The notes under the pieces: generated by a model
The model's input: the letters and a program-made list of their open reading frames with translations, nothing else
Database searches by the model: none
Told to the model about the DNA's origin: nothing
From: Nocardioides potassii
GTDB taxonomy: Bacteria > Actinomycetota > Actinomycetes > Propionibacteriales > Nocardioidaceae
Assembly: GCF_021648885.1 (NCBI RefSeq)
Contig: NZ_JAKJHZ010000003.1
Span: 248,001-312,000, forward strand
DNA: 64,000 nucleotides
Direction: 5' to 3'
Part shown: positions 32,839 through 40,487 of the stretch, piece after piece
Position numbering within the stretch: position 1 is the stretch's first letter
Layout: every line of letters starts with the position of its first letter
Position numbers and translations under genes: made by a program

Positions 32839-33876
32839 TCAGGACTTCCTGGCTGCTGCCGCCCGCGTCGTGGCGGCCTTCCTCGCTGCCCGCGTCGTCG
32901 TGGTGACCGTGGGGACGGCTGGCTCCGGCGTGGCCTCGGGCGTGGCCTCGGGCGTCGCCTCGACCGGCTCGGCCGCCTTGGTCGCCTTGGTCGCCTTGGT
33001 CTTGCGGGCCCGGGTGCTGCGGGTCGTGGTGGCGGTGGGCTCGGGCGTGTCCTTCGGCTCGGTCCTGGCCTCGGCCTTCGGGTCGGCCTTCGGGTCGGCC
33101 TTCGGGTCGGCCTTGGTGGCGGCCTTCGCCGGCGCGCGGCCCGCGCCCTTGCGTCGTACGCGCATCGCGTTGCCCGTCCCGGTCGTCTCCAGGTAGGGCT
33201 GGTCGGCGACCAGCGTGCTGAGCCGGGCGCCCGGACCCGCGAAGGTGCGCGCGTCGAACGACGGGTGGGTCCGGATCAGCTGGTTGCCCAGGGTGGGGAG
33301 CGGCACCCAGCCTTCGTCGTCGGCGACCGCGTTGATCGCCCGGGTGAGGGCGCTCTCGAGGTTGATCTCGGCGGAGGCCGGCTCGTGGGCGTCGTCGGCG
33401 TCGTCGGAGTCGGGCTCGGCGGCGTGCGGCGTCTCCGCCACGACGGCGAGGTCGATGAACTTGTCGCAGGCGTTGCGCAGGGACTCCGGCGCCTTGTTCT
33501 CACCGAGCACGTAGACCGCCTTGCCGGACTCGCGGAGCCGGTGCGCGAGGCTGGTGAAGTCGCTGTCGCTGGTCACCAGCGCGAACGCCTCGACGTTGCC
33601 GTCGTAGAGCAGGTCCATCGCGTCGATGACGAGGGCGAGGTCGGTGGAGTTCTTGCCCTGGGTGAAGGCGTTCTGGTGCATCGCGCGCAGGCCGAGGCTG
33701 TTGAGCTTGCGCGACCACTGGGTCAGGTGCGGGTTGGTCCAGTCGCCGTAGACCCGACGGATCGTGGGGTTGCCGTACTTCGCGACCTCGCTCAGCACCT
33801 CGTTGGCGTAGGCCGGCCGGGTGTTGTCGGCGTCGATCATCACGGCGATCCGGTCGGCTCCGGGGCTGGGCTCCAT
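32839..33876 (-). CDS. NYN-domain (PIN-like) protein with OST-HTH/LOTUS domain and basic tail
   Basis: 345 aa. NYN domain residues ~5-150: DRIAVMIDADNTRPAYANEVLSEVAKYGNPTIRRVYGDW, STDLALVIDAMDLLYDGNVEAFALVTSDSDFTSLAHRLRESGKAVYVLG. The Asp residues (DADN, TDLAL, TSDSDF) fit a metal-dependent RNase active site. OST-HTH/LOTUS-like region ~185-240 (LESALTRAINAVADDEGWVPLPTLGNQLIRTHPSFDAR). The last ~100 residues are Lys/Ala/Pro/Thr-rich with tandem repeats (KADP x3, EATP x3, KAT x3), like histone-type tails that bind nucleic acid. RNA cleavage or RNA-granule-like function is inferred from domains only. Shares a palindromic -10 with hemY. Confidence 0.87.
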   Translation of the reverse strand: MEPSPGADRIAVMIDADNTRPAYANEVLSEVAKYGNPTIRRVYGDWTNPHLTQWSRKLNSLGLRAMHQNAFTQGKNSTDLALVIDAMDLLYDGNVEAFALVTSDSDFTSLAHRLRESGKAVYVLGENKAPESLRNACDKFIDLAVVAETPHAAEPDSDDADDAHEPASAEINLESALTRAINAVADDEGWVPLPTLGNQLIRTHPSFDARTFAGPGARLSTLVADQPYLETTGTGNAMRVRRKGAGRAPAKAATKADPKADPKADPKAEARTEPKDTPEPTATTTRSTRARKTKATKATKAAEPVEATPEATPEATPEPAVPTVTTTTRAARKAATTRAAAARKS

Positions 33877-33882
33877 GACCGC

Positions 33883-33892
33883 AGCCTAGGCT
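33883..33892. promoter_or_regulatory. Palindromic divergent -10 (AGCCTAGGCT) for NYN and hemY genes
   Basis: The palindrome holds TAGGCT on both strands. On the plus strand it ends 6 bases before GTG 33899; on the minus strand it ends 6 bases before ATG 33876. The two start codons are only 22 bases apart. Confidence 0.7.
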
Positions 33893-33898
33893 GACGAC

Positions 33899-35248
33899 GT
33901 GGCGTGGGACGTGGTGGTGGTCGGTGGGGGAGTCGCCGGACTGGTCGCGGCCCGCGGGCTCGCCGCCGCCGGGCGCGAGGTGCTGCTGCTCGAGTCGTCG
34001 CCGCGGGTCGGCGGCAAGCTCCGCACCGCCGAGGTGGCCGGGCTGCCGGTCGACGTCGGCGCCGAGGCGATGCTGGCCCGTCGCCCCGAGGGTCTCGACC
34101 TGGCGGCCGAGCTCGGCACCGAGGTGCTCCACCCGACGGCCGCCGCCTCCGCCGTCTGGTCGCGCGGAGCGCTGCGCACGCTTCCGCGCTCGCTGATGGG
34201 CGTCCCCCTCGACCACGACCAGCTCGCCGCCAGCGGGGTGCTCAGCCCGGAGGGACTCGCCCGGGCGTCGGCCGAGGAGCCCACCGAGGTGGACGAGGAC
34301 GTGTCCGTGGGCGACCTCGTCGGGTCCCGGCTCGGCGACGAGGTCGTCGACCGCTTGGTCGAGCCGCTCCTCGGAGGTGTGTACGCCGGCCACGCCCGCC
34401 GCATCTCGGCCGCGGCCGCGGTGCCGCAGCTGCTCGCGATGGCCCGCCGGGGCGGGCTCCTCGACCAGGCCGCCGGCCTCCCCGCCTCGACCGCTCCCGT
34501 CTTCGCCACCGTCCCCGGCGGGATGGGCCGGCTGCCGGGCCTGGTCGTCGATCGCGGTGGCTTCGAGGTCCGGACGTCCGCCACTGTCCGCGCGCTGCGG
34601 CGCACGGACCACGGCTGGTCGCTCACCGTCGGTCCGACCACGCACGCCGAGACCCTCGAGGCGGACGCGCTCGTGCTGGCGACCCCGGCCGCACCCACCG
34701 CGCGCCTGCTCGCGGACGTCGTGCCGACTGCGGCGGCCGAGCTCGCCGCCGTCGAGACGGCCAGTGTCGCCGTCGTGACGCTCGCCTTCCGCGCCCAGGA
34801 CGTGCCCGACAGCCTGTTCGACCGCTCGGGCTTCCTGGTGCCACCGGTCGAGCAGCGCGCCATCAAGGCCGCGACGTTCTCCTTCGCCAAGTGGGCCTGG
34901 GTCCGCGACCTCGACCGCGACGTCGTGGTGCTGCGCACCTCGCTCGGTCGGCACGGCGAGGAGGCGACGCTCCAGGCCGCGGACGAGGGGCTCGTGCGGG
35001 TCTCCCTCGCCGACCTCGCCGCCCTGGCGGGCATCACCGCCCGGCCCGTCGACACCCACGTCCAGCGGTGGGGCGGCGCACTCCCGCAGTACGCCGTCGG
35101 CCACCTCGACCGGGTCGCCCGGATCCGCGCCGCCGTCGCCGACCTGCCCGGGCTCGCCGTCTGCGGGGCGGCGTACGACGGCGTCGGCATCCCGGCGGTG
35201 ATCGGGTCCGCCCGCCGCGCTGTGGCCTCGCTCACGCAGGCACAATGA
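33899..35248 (+). CDS. hemY: HemY-type oxidase: protoporphyrinogen/coproporphyrinogen III oxidase (CgoX)
   Basis: 449 aa from GTG 33899. FAD-binding Rossmann motif [51 protein letters not shown], then [18 protein letters not shown] and C-terminal [26 protein letters not shown]. In actinobacteria this enzyme oxidises coproporphyrinogen III to coproporphyrin III with O2. It is followed after 4 bases by hemQ, the last enzyme of that branch, so the two form an operon. Ferrochelatase is not in the window. Leaderless start from the shared palindromic -10. Confidence 0.93.
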   Translation: MAWDVVVVGGGVAGLVAARGLAAAGREVLLLESSPRVGGKLRTAEVAGLPVDVGAEAMLARRPEGLDLAAELGTEVLHPTAAASAVWSRGALRTLPRSLMGVPLDHDQLAASGVLSPEGLARASAEEPTEVDEDVSVGDLVGSRLGDEVVDRLVEPLLGGVYAGHARRISAAAAVPQLLAMARRGGLLDQAAGLPASTAPVFATVPGGMGRLPGLVVDRGGFEVRTSATVRALRRTDHGWSLTVGPTTHAETLEADALVLATPAAPTARLLADVVPTAAAELAAVETASVAVVTLAFRAQDVPDSLFDRSGFLVPPVEQRAIKAATFSFAKWAWVRDLDRDVVVLRTSLGRHGEEATLQAADEGLVRVSLADLAALAGITARPVDTHVQRWGGALPQYAVGHLDRVARIRAAVADLPGLAVCGAAYDGVGIPAVIGSARRAVASLTQAQ

Positions 35249-35252
35249 AGGC

Positions 35253-35978
35253 ATGAGCGACGCCCCCGACCAGCCCGCCGAGCAGACCAACGCCGCCCGC
35301 ACCCGCGAGCTCAACGAGACCATCCGCTACACGATGTGGTCGGTCTTCCGCCTCCGCGACGTCATCGGCCAGGCCGACCGCGACGCCGACGCGCTCGAGG
35401 TGGAGGCGCTCTTCTCCTCGCTCGCCGAGCAGGGTGTCGTCGTCCGGGGGCTGTACGACGTCAGCGGCCTGCGCGCCGACGCGGACGTGATGGTGTGGTG
35501 GCACGCCGCGGACTCCGAGGACCTGCAGTACGCCTACAACGCCTTCCGCCGCACGACGTTCGGCAGCCGGCTGGTCCCCGTCTGGTCGCAGATGGCCCTC
35601 CACCGCCCGGCCGAGTTCAACAAGTCGCACATCCCGGCGTTCCTCGCCGACGAGGAGCCCCGAGCCCACATCTGCGTCTACCCGTTCGTCCGTTCCTACG
35701 AGTGGTACCTCCTCGACGACGCCGAGCGCCGCCGGATGCTCGCGCAGCACGGCCAGCAGGCGCGCGGCTACGCCGACGTGCGGGCCAACACGGTCGCGTC
35801 CTTCGCCCTCGGCGACTACGAGTGGATCCTCGCCTTCGAGGCCGACGAGCTGCACCGCATCGTCGACCTGATGCGCGACCTGCGCGCCTCCGACGCCCGG
35901 CGTCACGTGCGCGAGGAGGTGCCCTTCTACACCGGCGCCCGGGTGTCCGCCGCGGACCTCATCGCGCGCCTGCCCTGA
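35253..35978 (+). CDS. hemQ: Coproheme decarboxylase HemQ/ChdC
   Basis: 241 aa, chlorite-dismutase fold without dismutase arginine context. Key blocks: [115 protein letters not shown]. The Tyr in RSYEWY is the catalytic residue and the His in ARTEFNKSH-like [26 protein letters not shown] region binds heme in family members. It decarboxylates iron coproporphyrin twice with H2O2 to give heme b. GAAGG precedes ATG 35253; spacing to hemY is 4 bases. Confidence 0.95.
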   Translation: MSDAPDQPAEQTNAARTRELNETIRYTMWSVFRLRDVIGQADRDADALEVEALFSSLAEQGVVVRGLYDVSGLRADADVMVWWHAADSEDLQYAYNAFRRTTFGSRLVPVWSQMALHRPAEFNKSHIPAFLADEEPRAHICVYPFVRSYEWYLLDDAERRRMLAQHGQQARGYADVRANTVASFALGDYEWILAFEADELHRIVDLMRDLRASDARRHVREEVPFYTGARVSAADLIARLP

Positions 35979-36034
35979 CCTGTCACCGGCGCCCGGGAAC
36001 TCGTGTCGTCGGACGGCGTGTCCGGCTCGTCGAG

Positions 36035-36061
36035 CAATGTAGAGTAAGTCACTCGACATTG
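36035..36061. promoter_or_regulatory. 27-base inverted repeat operator upstream of cysteine dioxygenase
   Basis: CAATGTAGAGT (36035-36045) and ACTCGACATTG (36051-36061) match at 10 of 11 pairs across AAGTC. It overlaps a TAGAGT -10 candidate at 36040-36045, so a repressor bound here would block transcription. Confidence 0.6.
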
Positions 36062-36076
36062 TTCTAAGGAGCCAGC

Positions 36077-36559
36077 ATGACCGCCACCTTCCCCAGCCCG
36101 GCCACGGTGCGCCCGCGCGCGACGTCGCACACCGCCCGCGCGGCGCTCGCCCAGTACCTCAGCACCCACGACCCGCTCGCCCTCGTCGACCTCACCGTCC
36201 CGGAGCGCACCTGGGTCCGCGTCGAGCACGGCGTCGAGGCCGACATCTGGCTGATCACCTGGCCGGCCGGCTCGAGCACCGGCTGGCACGACCACGGCAG
36301 CGCCGCAGGTGCGTTCGTCGTGCTCGAGGGCCAGCTCACCGAGTACGTCTGGACCGGGGTCGCCACCGCCACCACCTTGCAGTCGCCCGGGGTGCGGGAG
36401 TTCGGTGGCAGCCACATCCACGACGTCATCAACCACGGCGTCCGTCCCGCTGTGTCCCTGCACGCCTACGCGCCCGGGCTCGCCGCGATGACGCGCTACG
36501 AGCTGGTGCGCGGCCGGCTGCAGGTGACCAGCGTCGAGAAGCGGGACGAGACGTGGTGA
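36077..36559 (+). CDS. Cysteine dioxygenase family protein
   Basis: 160 aa, single cupin domain. Metal ligands fit the first motif GSSTGWHDHGSAAGAFVVLEGQLTEY (H-x-H) and the later GGSHIHDVINHG (His); CDO-type enzymes coordinate iron through three His. It oxidises cysteine to cysteine sulfinate with O2, or a related thiol substrate. AAGGA is placed seven bases before ATG 36077. A strong inverted repeat overlaps the -10. A rhodanese gene follows with a GTGA overlap, a common actinobacterial pairing for cysteine/thiol breakdown. Confidence 0.88.
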   Translation: MTATFPSPATVRPRATSHTARAALAQYLSTHDPLALVDLTVPERTWVRVEHGVEADIWLITWPAGSSTGWHDHGSAAGAFVVLEGQLTEYVWTGVATATTLQSPGVREFGGSHIHDVINHGVRPAVSLHAYAPGLAAMTRYELVRGRLQVTSVEKRDETW

Positions 36560-36972
36560 CCTCGGCCCCGCCTCGGTACGACGGCGTCGACGCGCTGCTC
36601 GCCGACGCGCGGTCGCGCCTGGACCGCATCGACGTGGAGACGGCCTACCGCGAGGCGCTGGACGGCGCGCTCCTGGTCGACATCCGGCCCGCCGCGCAGC
36701 GCGCCGAGGAGGGCGAGGTGAGCCCGGCGCTGGGGCCGCTGGTCGTCGAGCGCAACGTGCTCGAGTGGCGCTTCGACCCCCGCTCCGACGCCCGCCTGCC
36801 GGAGGCGTCGTCCGACGCCCGGATCCTGGTGCTGTGCCAGGAGGGCTACACCTCGAGCCTGGCCGCCGACGCGCTCCGCAGCCTCGGCCTCGATGCGACC
36901 GACGTCGTGGGCGGCTTCAAGGCGTGGCGGGAGGCCCACCTGCCGACCGCGTGCCCCGACCGCGTGCGCTGA
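36556..36972 (+). CDS. Rhodanese-like domain protein
   Basis: 138 aa from GTG 36556, which overlaps the previous stop as GTGA; GTG 36553 is the codon before. Single rhodanese domain: YREALDGALLVDIRPAAQRAEEGEV, RNVLEWRFDP and the active-site loop LVLCQEGYTSSLAADALRSLGLDATDVVGGFKAWREA, with the catalytic Cys in CQEGYTSS. It would accept or transfer sulfane sulfur, fitting cysteine breakdown with the dioxygenase. Cytosolic, no signal. Confidence 0.9.
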   Translation: MTSAPPRYDGVDALLADARSRLDRIDVETAYREALDGALLVDIRPAAQRAEEGEVSPALGPLVVERNVLEWRFDPRSDARLPEASSDARILVLCQEGYTSSLAADALRSLGLDATDVVGGFKAWREAHLPTACPDRVR

Positions 36973-37033
36973 GCATCCTCCGGTGTGCCGCTCCCGGCCG
37001 TCGTGGGTCGGCCGGGAACGCGACACCGGCGAC

Positions 37034-37039
37034 TACCGT
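37034..37039 (+). promoter_or_regulatory. -10 TACCGT before lipoprotein gene
   Basis: TACCGT then CGGAGGACC then ATG 37049, the same arrangement as at 4703-4718. Confidence 0.5.
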
Positions 37040-37048
37040 CGGAGGACC

Positions 37049-37927
37049 ATGACGTCCTCACGCCGACTGTCCCCGGCTGCCCTCGCCCTGTCCGTCACCG
37101 CCCTCGCCCTCCTCACCGCCTGCGGCACCGAGGGGGACGGCGCCGGGGCGGTCGACCAGGCGGTCGATCCGGCGGCGTCCGGTGAGCCGTCGTCGACGGG
37201 CTCACCGACGGGGGCTCCGACCCCGGTCCCCGACGGGACGGTGCGCACGCAAGGGCTGGTCACCGTCCTCGACTCCGGCGACGGCCCCGAGCTCTGCCTC
37301 GGTGCGGTCGCCGAGTCGTACCCGCCCCAGTGCGGCGGTCCTGCGCTCGAGGGCTTCGAGTTCGGTGACGTCGGCGCGGAGAAGGCCGCGGGCGTGACGT
37401 GGGGGCAGTACAACGTCACCGGGACGTGGGACGGCACGACCTTCACCGTCACCGAGTCCATCCCGGCCGCGCTCTACGACACGATCCTCGAGCCCGGGGC
37501 CGGAGGCCTGGAGCCCGCGTGCGACGACGCGACCGTGGTCGACGCGGACAAGGCGAGCCCCGAGGACCTCGACGCCACCCTCGCCGCGGCCTCCGCGCTG
37601 CCGTCGTACGCCACCTCGTGGCTGAGCGAGGGCATCATCAGCGTCGCCGTCACCGACGACCCCGACGGTGCCGAGGCGGAGCTCCGCAAGACCTGGGGCG
37701 GCCGGCTCTGCGTGACCACCGTCGAGAGGACCGACGCCGAGCTCAACGCGGTCAACCAGGAGCTCCAGGTGGCGCTCGGCGACCAGCTGCTGAGCAGCGG
37801 GTCCACCTCGCCGGACTCGCTCGACGCGACGGTCGTCTTCGACGACGGGTCCATCCAGGACTGGGCGGACGCCACGTGGGGCGACGGCCTCGTGCGGGTC
37901 AGCTCCGCCCTCGAACCGGCGGAGTAG
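37049..37927 (+). CDS. Lipoprotein of unknown function, paralogue A
   Basis: 292 aa. Signal ALALSVTALALLTAC with lipobox LTAC, then Ser/Thr/Pro linker. The mature part has paired cysteines (ELCLGAVAESYPPQCGGP, EPACDDA, GRLCVTTV) and blocks GVTWGQYNVTGTWDGTTFTV and AEAELRKTWGGRLCV, VVFDDGSIQDWADATWGDGLVRVSS. The same blocks recur in the protein at 38410-39273, so they are paralogues. I do not recognise the fold. It is convergent with msrB, 3 bases between stops. TACCGT box upstream of ATG 37049 matches that of the lipoprotein at 4718. Confidence 0.78.
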   Translation: MTSSRRLSPAALALSVTALALLTACGTEGDGAGAVDQAVDPAASGEPSSTGSPTGAPTPVPDGTVRTQGLVTVLDSGDGPELCLGAVAESYPPQCGGPALEGFEFGDVGAEKAAGVTWGQYNVTGTWDGTTFTVTESIPAALYDTILEPGAGGLEPACDDATVVDADKASPEDLDATLAAASALPSYATSWLSEGIISVAVTDDPDGAEAELRKTWGGRLCVTTVERTDAELNAVNQELQVALGDQLLSSGSTSPDSLDATVVFDDGSIQDWADATWGDGLVRVSSALEPAE

Positions 37928-37930
37928 GCG

Positions 37931-38326
37931 TCACTTCTCCTTGAGCGTGATGGCGATCGAGTTGATGCAGTAGCGGTCGCCGGTGGGCGTGCCGAAGCCG
38001 TCGGGGAAGACGTGGCCGAGGTGCGAGCCGCACGTGGCGCAGCGGACCTCGACGCGCTTCATGCCGTGCGAGTTGTCCTCGATGTACTCCACCGTGTCGG
38101 TCATCGGCTGGTAGAAGCTCGGCCAGCCGCAGCCGGAGTGGAACTTCGTGTCGCTCGTGAACAGCTCGGAGCCGCAGGCCTTGCAGGAGTAGGTGCCCTC
38201 GGTCTCGGTGTCGGTGTACTCGCCGGTGAACGCGCGCTCGGTGCCCGCCTGCCGGAGGACGGCGTACTCCTCCGGGGTCAGCTCCTCGCGCCACTGCTCG
38301 TCGGTCTTCTGCACGTCGTAGGCCAT
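37931..38326 (-). CDS. msrB: Peptide-methionine (R)-S-oxide reductase MsrB
   Basis: 131 aa, full length for MsrB. Two CxxC zinc pairs (SCKACGSELF; RCATCGSHLGHVF), core KFHSGCGWPSFYQP and catalytic Cys120 in DRYCINSIAI. It repairs the R-form of methionine sulfoxide in proteins, using thioredoxin, in the cytosol. No signal peptide. It lies between the two paralogous lipoproteins, on the opposite strand, with only three bases to the first. Confidence 0.97.
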   Translation of the reverse strand: MAYDVQKTDEQWREELTPEEYAVLRQAGTERAFTGEYTDTETEGTYSCKACGSELFTSDTKFHSGCGWPSFYQPMTDTVEYIEDNSHGMKRVEVRCATCGSHLGHVFPDGFGTPTGDRYCINSIAITLKEK

Positions 38327-38409
38327 GGCTCCAGTTTACGGAGCGACGGAAGGTCACGATTCGCGCACACCCGTGGTCGTACGACGTCCGCGTGCGGCAC
38401 CGTGTCGCC

Positions 38410-39273
38410 ATGAGGGGGACGTGGCTCGTGGTTGGCGCGGTGGCGGTGCTCGCGACCGGGTGCGGCGACGGGTCGTCGTCGCCCCGAACGGAGGAGACGC
38501 CTGCGATCCCGGTGTCGAGCCCGACGGCGGTGCCGCCGGCCTCCGGCACGGTGACCACCACCTTCTCGCTCCTCGTCACCGACGACGGCTCAGGCCCGCA
38601 CGCGTGCCAGAACGGCAACTGGCAGGACGTCTCGCCGCCGACGTGCTCCGCGATCGCGATCACCGGATGGGAGTGGGACCCGACCTGGGACGTCGAGGAG
38701 CAGGACGGGGTGCGGTGGGGCAACTTCCAGCTGGTCGGCACGTTCGACGGCCACACCTTCGCCGTCGACGCGGCCAGCCAGCCGGAGCCGGCGCCCTACG
38801 AGTGGGACTTCGAGATCCCCTGCCCGACGCCCGACGGTGGGTGGCAGGTGGTGGCCCCGTCGCGCTCGGGTGCGGATGACCTCGGCGCGGCCACCGCGGC
38901 AGCCCAGGACCTCGACGGCTACGCCCTCGCCGTCGTCAGCACCCCGGACGGCAGGCCCGGCCCGCGCGACCCGGGGAGCACCGTGCTCACCGTGCTCGTC
39001 GCCGGGGACGTGTCGGCGTCGGAGGCCGCGCTGCGCGAGGTGTGGGGCGGGATGCTCTGCGTGAGCCGCGTCCACCACTCCTACCGCGAGCTGCGCAGGG
39101 TCCAGCACGCGCTGCTCGACGTCCCCGGGATGAACGAGGTCGGGAGCGGCAACACCGACAACCAGGTCGACCTGGTCGTGCTGAACGACGACGGGTCCAT
39201 CCAGCGGTGGGTGGACCAGGCGTTCGGCGAGGGCGTGGTGGTCGTCGACTCGAACCTCCAGCCTGTCGGCTGA
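38410..39273 (+). CDS. Lipoprotein of unknown function, paralogue B
   Basis: 287 aa from ATG 38410; GTG 38392 is possible. Signal GTWLVVGAVAVLATGC with lipobox ATGC. Shares GVRWGNFQLVGTFDGHTFAV, ASEAALREVWGGMLCV and VVLNDDGSIQRWVDQAFGEGVVVVDS with the protein at 37049-37927, and has a matching cysteine arrangement (HACQNGN, PPTCSAI, IPCPTP, MLCV). Paralogous copies on both sides of msrB suggest local duplication followed by insertion, or the reverse. No function is assigned. The next gene's -10 lies just after its stop. Confidence 0.78.
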   Translation: MRGTWLVVGAVAVLATGCGDGSSSPRTEETPAIPVSSPTAVPPASGTVTTTFSLLVTDDGSGPHACQNGNWQDVSPPTCSAIAITGWEWDPTWDVEEQDGVRWGNFQLVGTFDGHTFAVDAASQPEPAPYEWDFEIPCPTPDGGWQVVAPSRSGADDLGAATAAAQDLDGYALAVVSTPDGRPGPRDPGSTVLTVLVAGDVSASEAALREVWGGMLCVSRVHHSYRELRRVQHALLDVPGMNEVGSGNTDNQVDLVVLNDDGSIQRWVDQAFGEGVVVVDSNLQPVG

Positions 39274-39279
39274 CGCGAC

Positions 39280-39285
39280 TAGGGT
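39280..39285 (+). promoter_or_regulatory. -10 TAGGGT for LigD-type polymerase gene, leaderless geometry
   Basis: TAGGGT ends 6 bases before ATG 39292. Confidence 0.6.
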
Positions 39286-39291
39286 CGGGGC

Positions 39292-40389
39292 ATGGCAGCA
39301 GCGAAGCCGGTGATGGTGCGGGCCGGCGACCGCGAGGTCCGCGTCTCCTCGCCCGACCGCGTCATCTACGAGGCGACGGAGACCACCGGCGAGGTGACCA
39401 AGCTGATGGTCGCGGAGTACTTCGCGAGCGTCGAGGACGGCCTGATGCGCGCGCTGCGCGACCGCCCGACGGCGCTCGAGCGGTGGACCTCCGGGGTCCG
39501 CCCCGGGATGAGGCTCGCGACCGGGCCGCAGGACCGCAACGCCGACGCGTTCTACCAGAAGCGGGTGCCGAAGGGGGCTCCCGACTACCTCGAGACGGCC
39601 ACCATCACCTTCCCGTCGGGCCGGACCGCAGACGAGATCTGCCCGACCGAGATCGCCGTGCCGGTGTGGTGCGCGCACATGGGCACGCTGACCTTCCACC
39701 CCTGGCCCGTCCGTCGTACCGCTGCGTCTGATTCGTGGGGCGACCACCCCGACGAGCTGCGGATCGACCTGGACCCGCAGCCCGGCACGGGCTTCGGCGA
39801 CGCCGTACGGGTGGCGGGGGTGGCGCGCGAGCTGCTGGCCGACCTCGGGATGACGGGCTTCGCGAAGACGTCCGGCAACCGCGGCATCCACGTCTACGTG
39901 CGGATCTCGCCCGAGTGGGACTTCGCCGCGGTCCGCCACGCCGCGATCGCCTTCGGCCGCGAGCTGGAGAAGCGGGACGACGGCGTCACGACGGCGTGGT
40001 GGAAGGAGGAGCGCGGCGAGCGGATCTTCGTCGACTTCAACCAGAACACCCGCGACCGCACGATCGCGTCGGCCTACTCCCTGCGCCCGATCCCCGGCGC
40101 GCCCGTCTCGACGCCACTGGCCTGGGACGAGCTGGCCGGGCTGACCTCACCGGCCGAGCTCAACCTCTTCACCGTCCCCGAGCGGCTCGCCTCCGAAGGT
40201 GACCCGTGGGCTGCGATCGACGACGTCCACCACTCGCTCCAGCCGCTCCTCGACCTCTGGGAGGAGCACCCCGTCGAGCTCAACTTCCCGCCCGACCACC
40301 CGAAGATGCCCGGCGAGCCGCCCCGCGTGCAGCCGTCGAAGAAGGTCGAGTCGCACTGGGACTCCGACGGCAACCGGATCGCCGACTGA
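39292..40389 (+). CDS. LigD-type polymerase/primase domain protein (stand-alone PolDom, PrimPolC-like)
   Basis: 365 aa, archaeo-eukaryotic primase fold. Blocks: VRAGDREVRVSSPDRVIYEATE, TKLMVAEYF, RPTALERWTSGVRPGM, FYQKRVPKGAPDYLETATITFPSGRTADEICPTEI, PDELRIDLDPQPGTGFGDAV (catalytic DLD), GNRGIHVYVRI, and IFVDFNQNTRDRTIASAYSLRPIPGAPVSTPLAWDEL. It fills gaps with nucleotides or ribonucleotides during double-strand-break or base-excision repair. LigD enzymes have ligase and nuclease domains fused; here it is separate, as in the mycobacterial PrimPolC-LigC pair, and LigC is encoded 5 kb downstream. Confidence 0.92.
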   Translation: MAAAKPVMVRAGDREVRVSSPDRVIYEATETTGEVTKLMVAEYFASVEDGLMRALRDRPTALERWTSGVRPGMRLATGPQDRNADAFYQKRVPKGAPDYLETATITFPSGRTADEICPTEIAVPVWCAHMGTLTFHPWPVRRTAASDSWGDHPDELRIDLDPQPGTGFGDAVRVAGVARELLADLGMTGFAKTSGNRGIHVYVRISPEWDFAAVRHAAIAFGRELEKRDDGVTTAWWKEERGERIFVDFNQNTRDRTIASAYSLRPIPGAPVSTPLAWDELAGLTSPAELNLFTVPERLASEGDPWAAIDDVHHSLQPLLDLWEEHPVELNFPPDHPKMPGEPPRVQPSKKVESHWDSDGNRIAD

Positions 40390-40395
40390 GCGAAC

Positions 40396-40487
40396 CTCCC
40401 GCTGGTCGAGGAGGGACGAAGTCCCGTCACGAGACCGAGAACCAGGTCTCGTGACGGTCGCTGCGCGACCTCCTCGACCAGCGGGAG
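40396..40487. repeat. 92-base inverted repeat between convergent genes
   Basis: Outer 19-base perfect arms (CTCCCGCTGGTCGAGGAGG at 40396-40414; complement at 40469-40487) and inner arms CCGTCACGAGACC/GGTCTCGTGACGG. The right half matches 61640-61679 at 38 of 40 bases. It fills the whole gap between two stop codons, so it may also end transcription from both sides. Confidence 0.85.

Noticed and set aside
32933..33112. Short tandem repeats as a possible minisatellite or CRISPR-like array
   Set aside because: They are in-frame codon repeats of the NYN protein tail.
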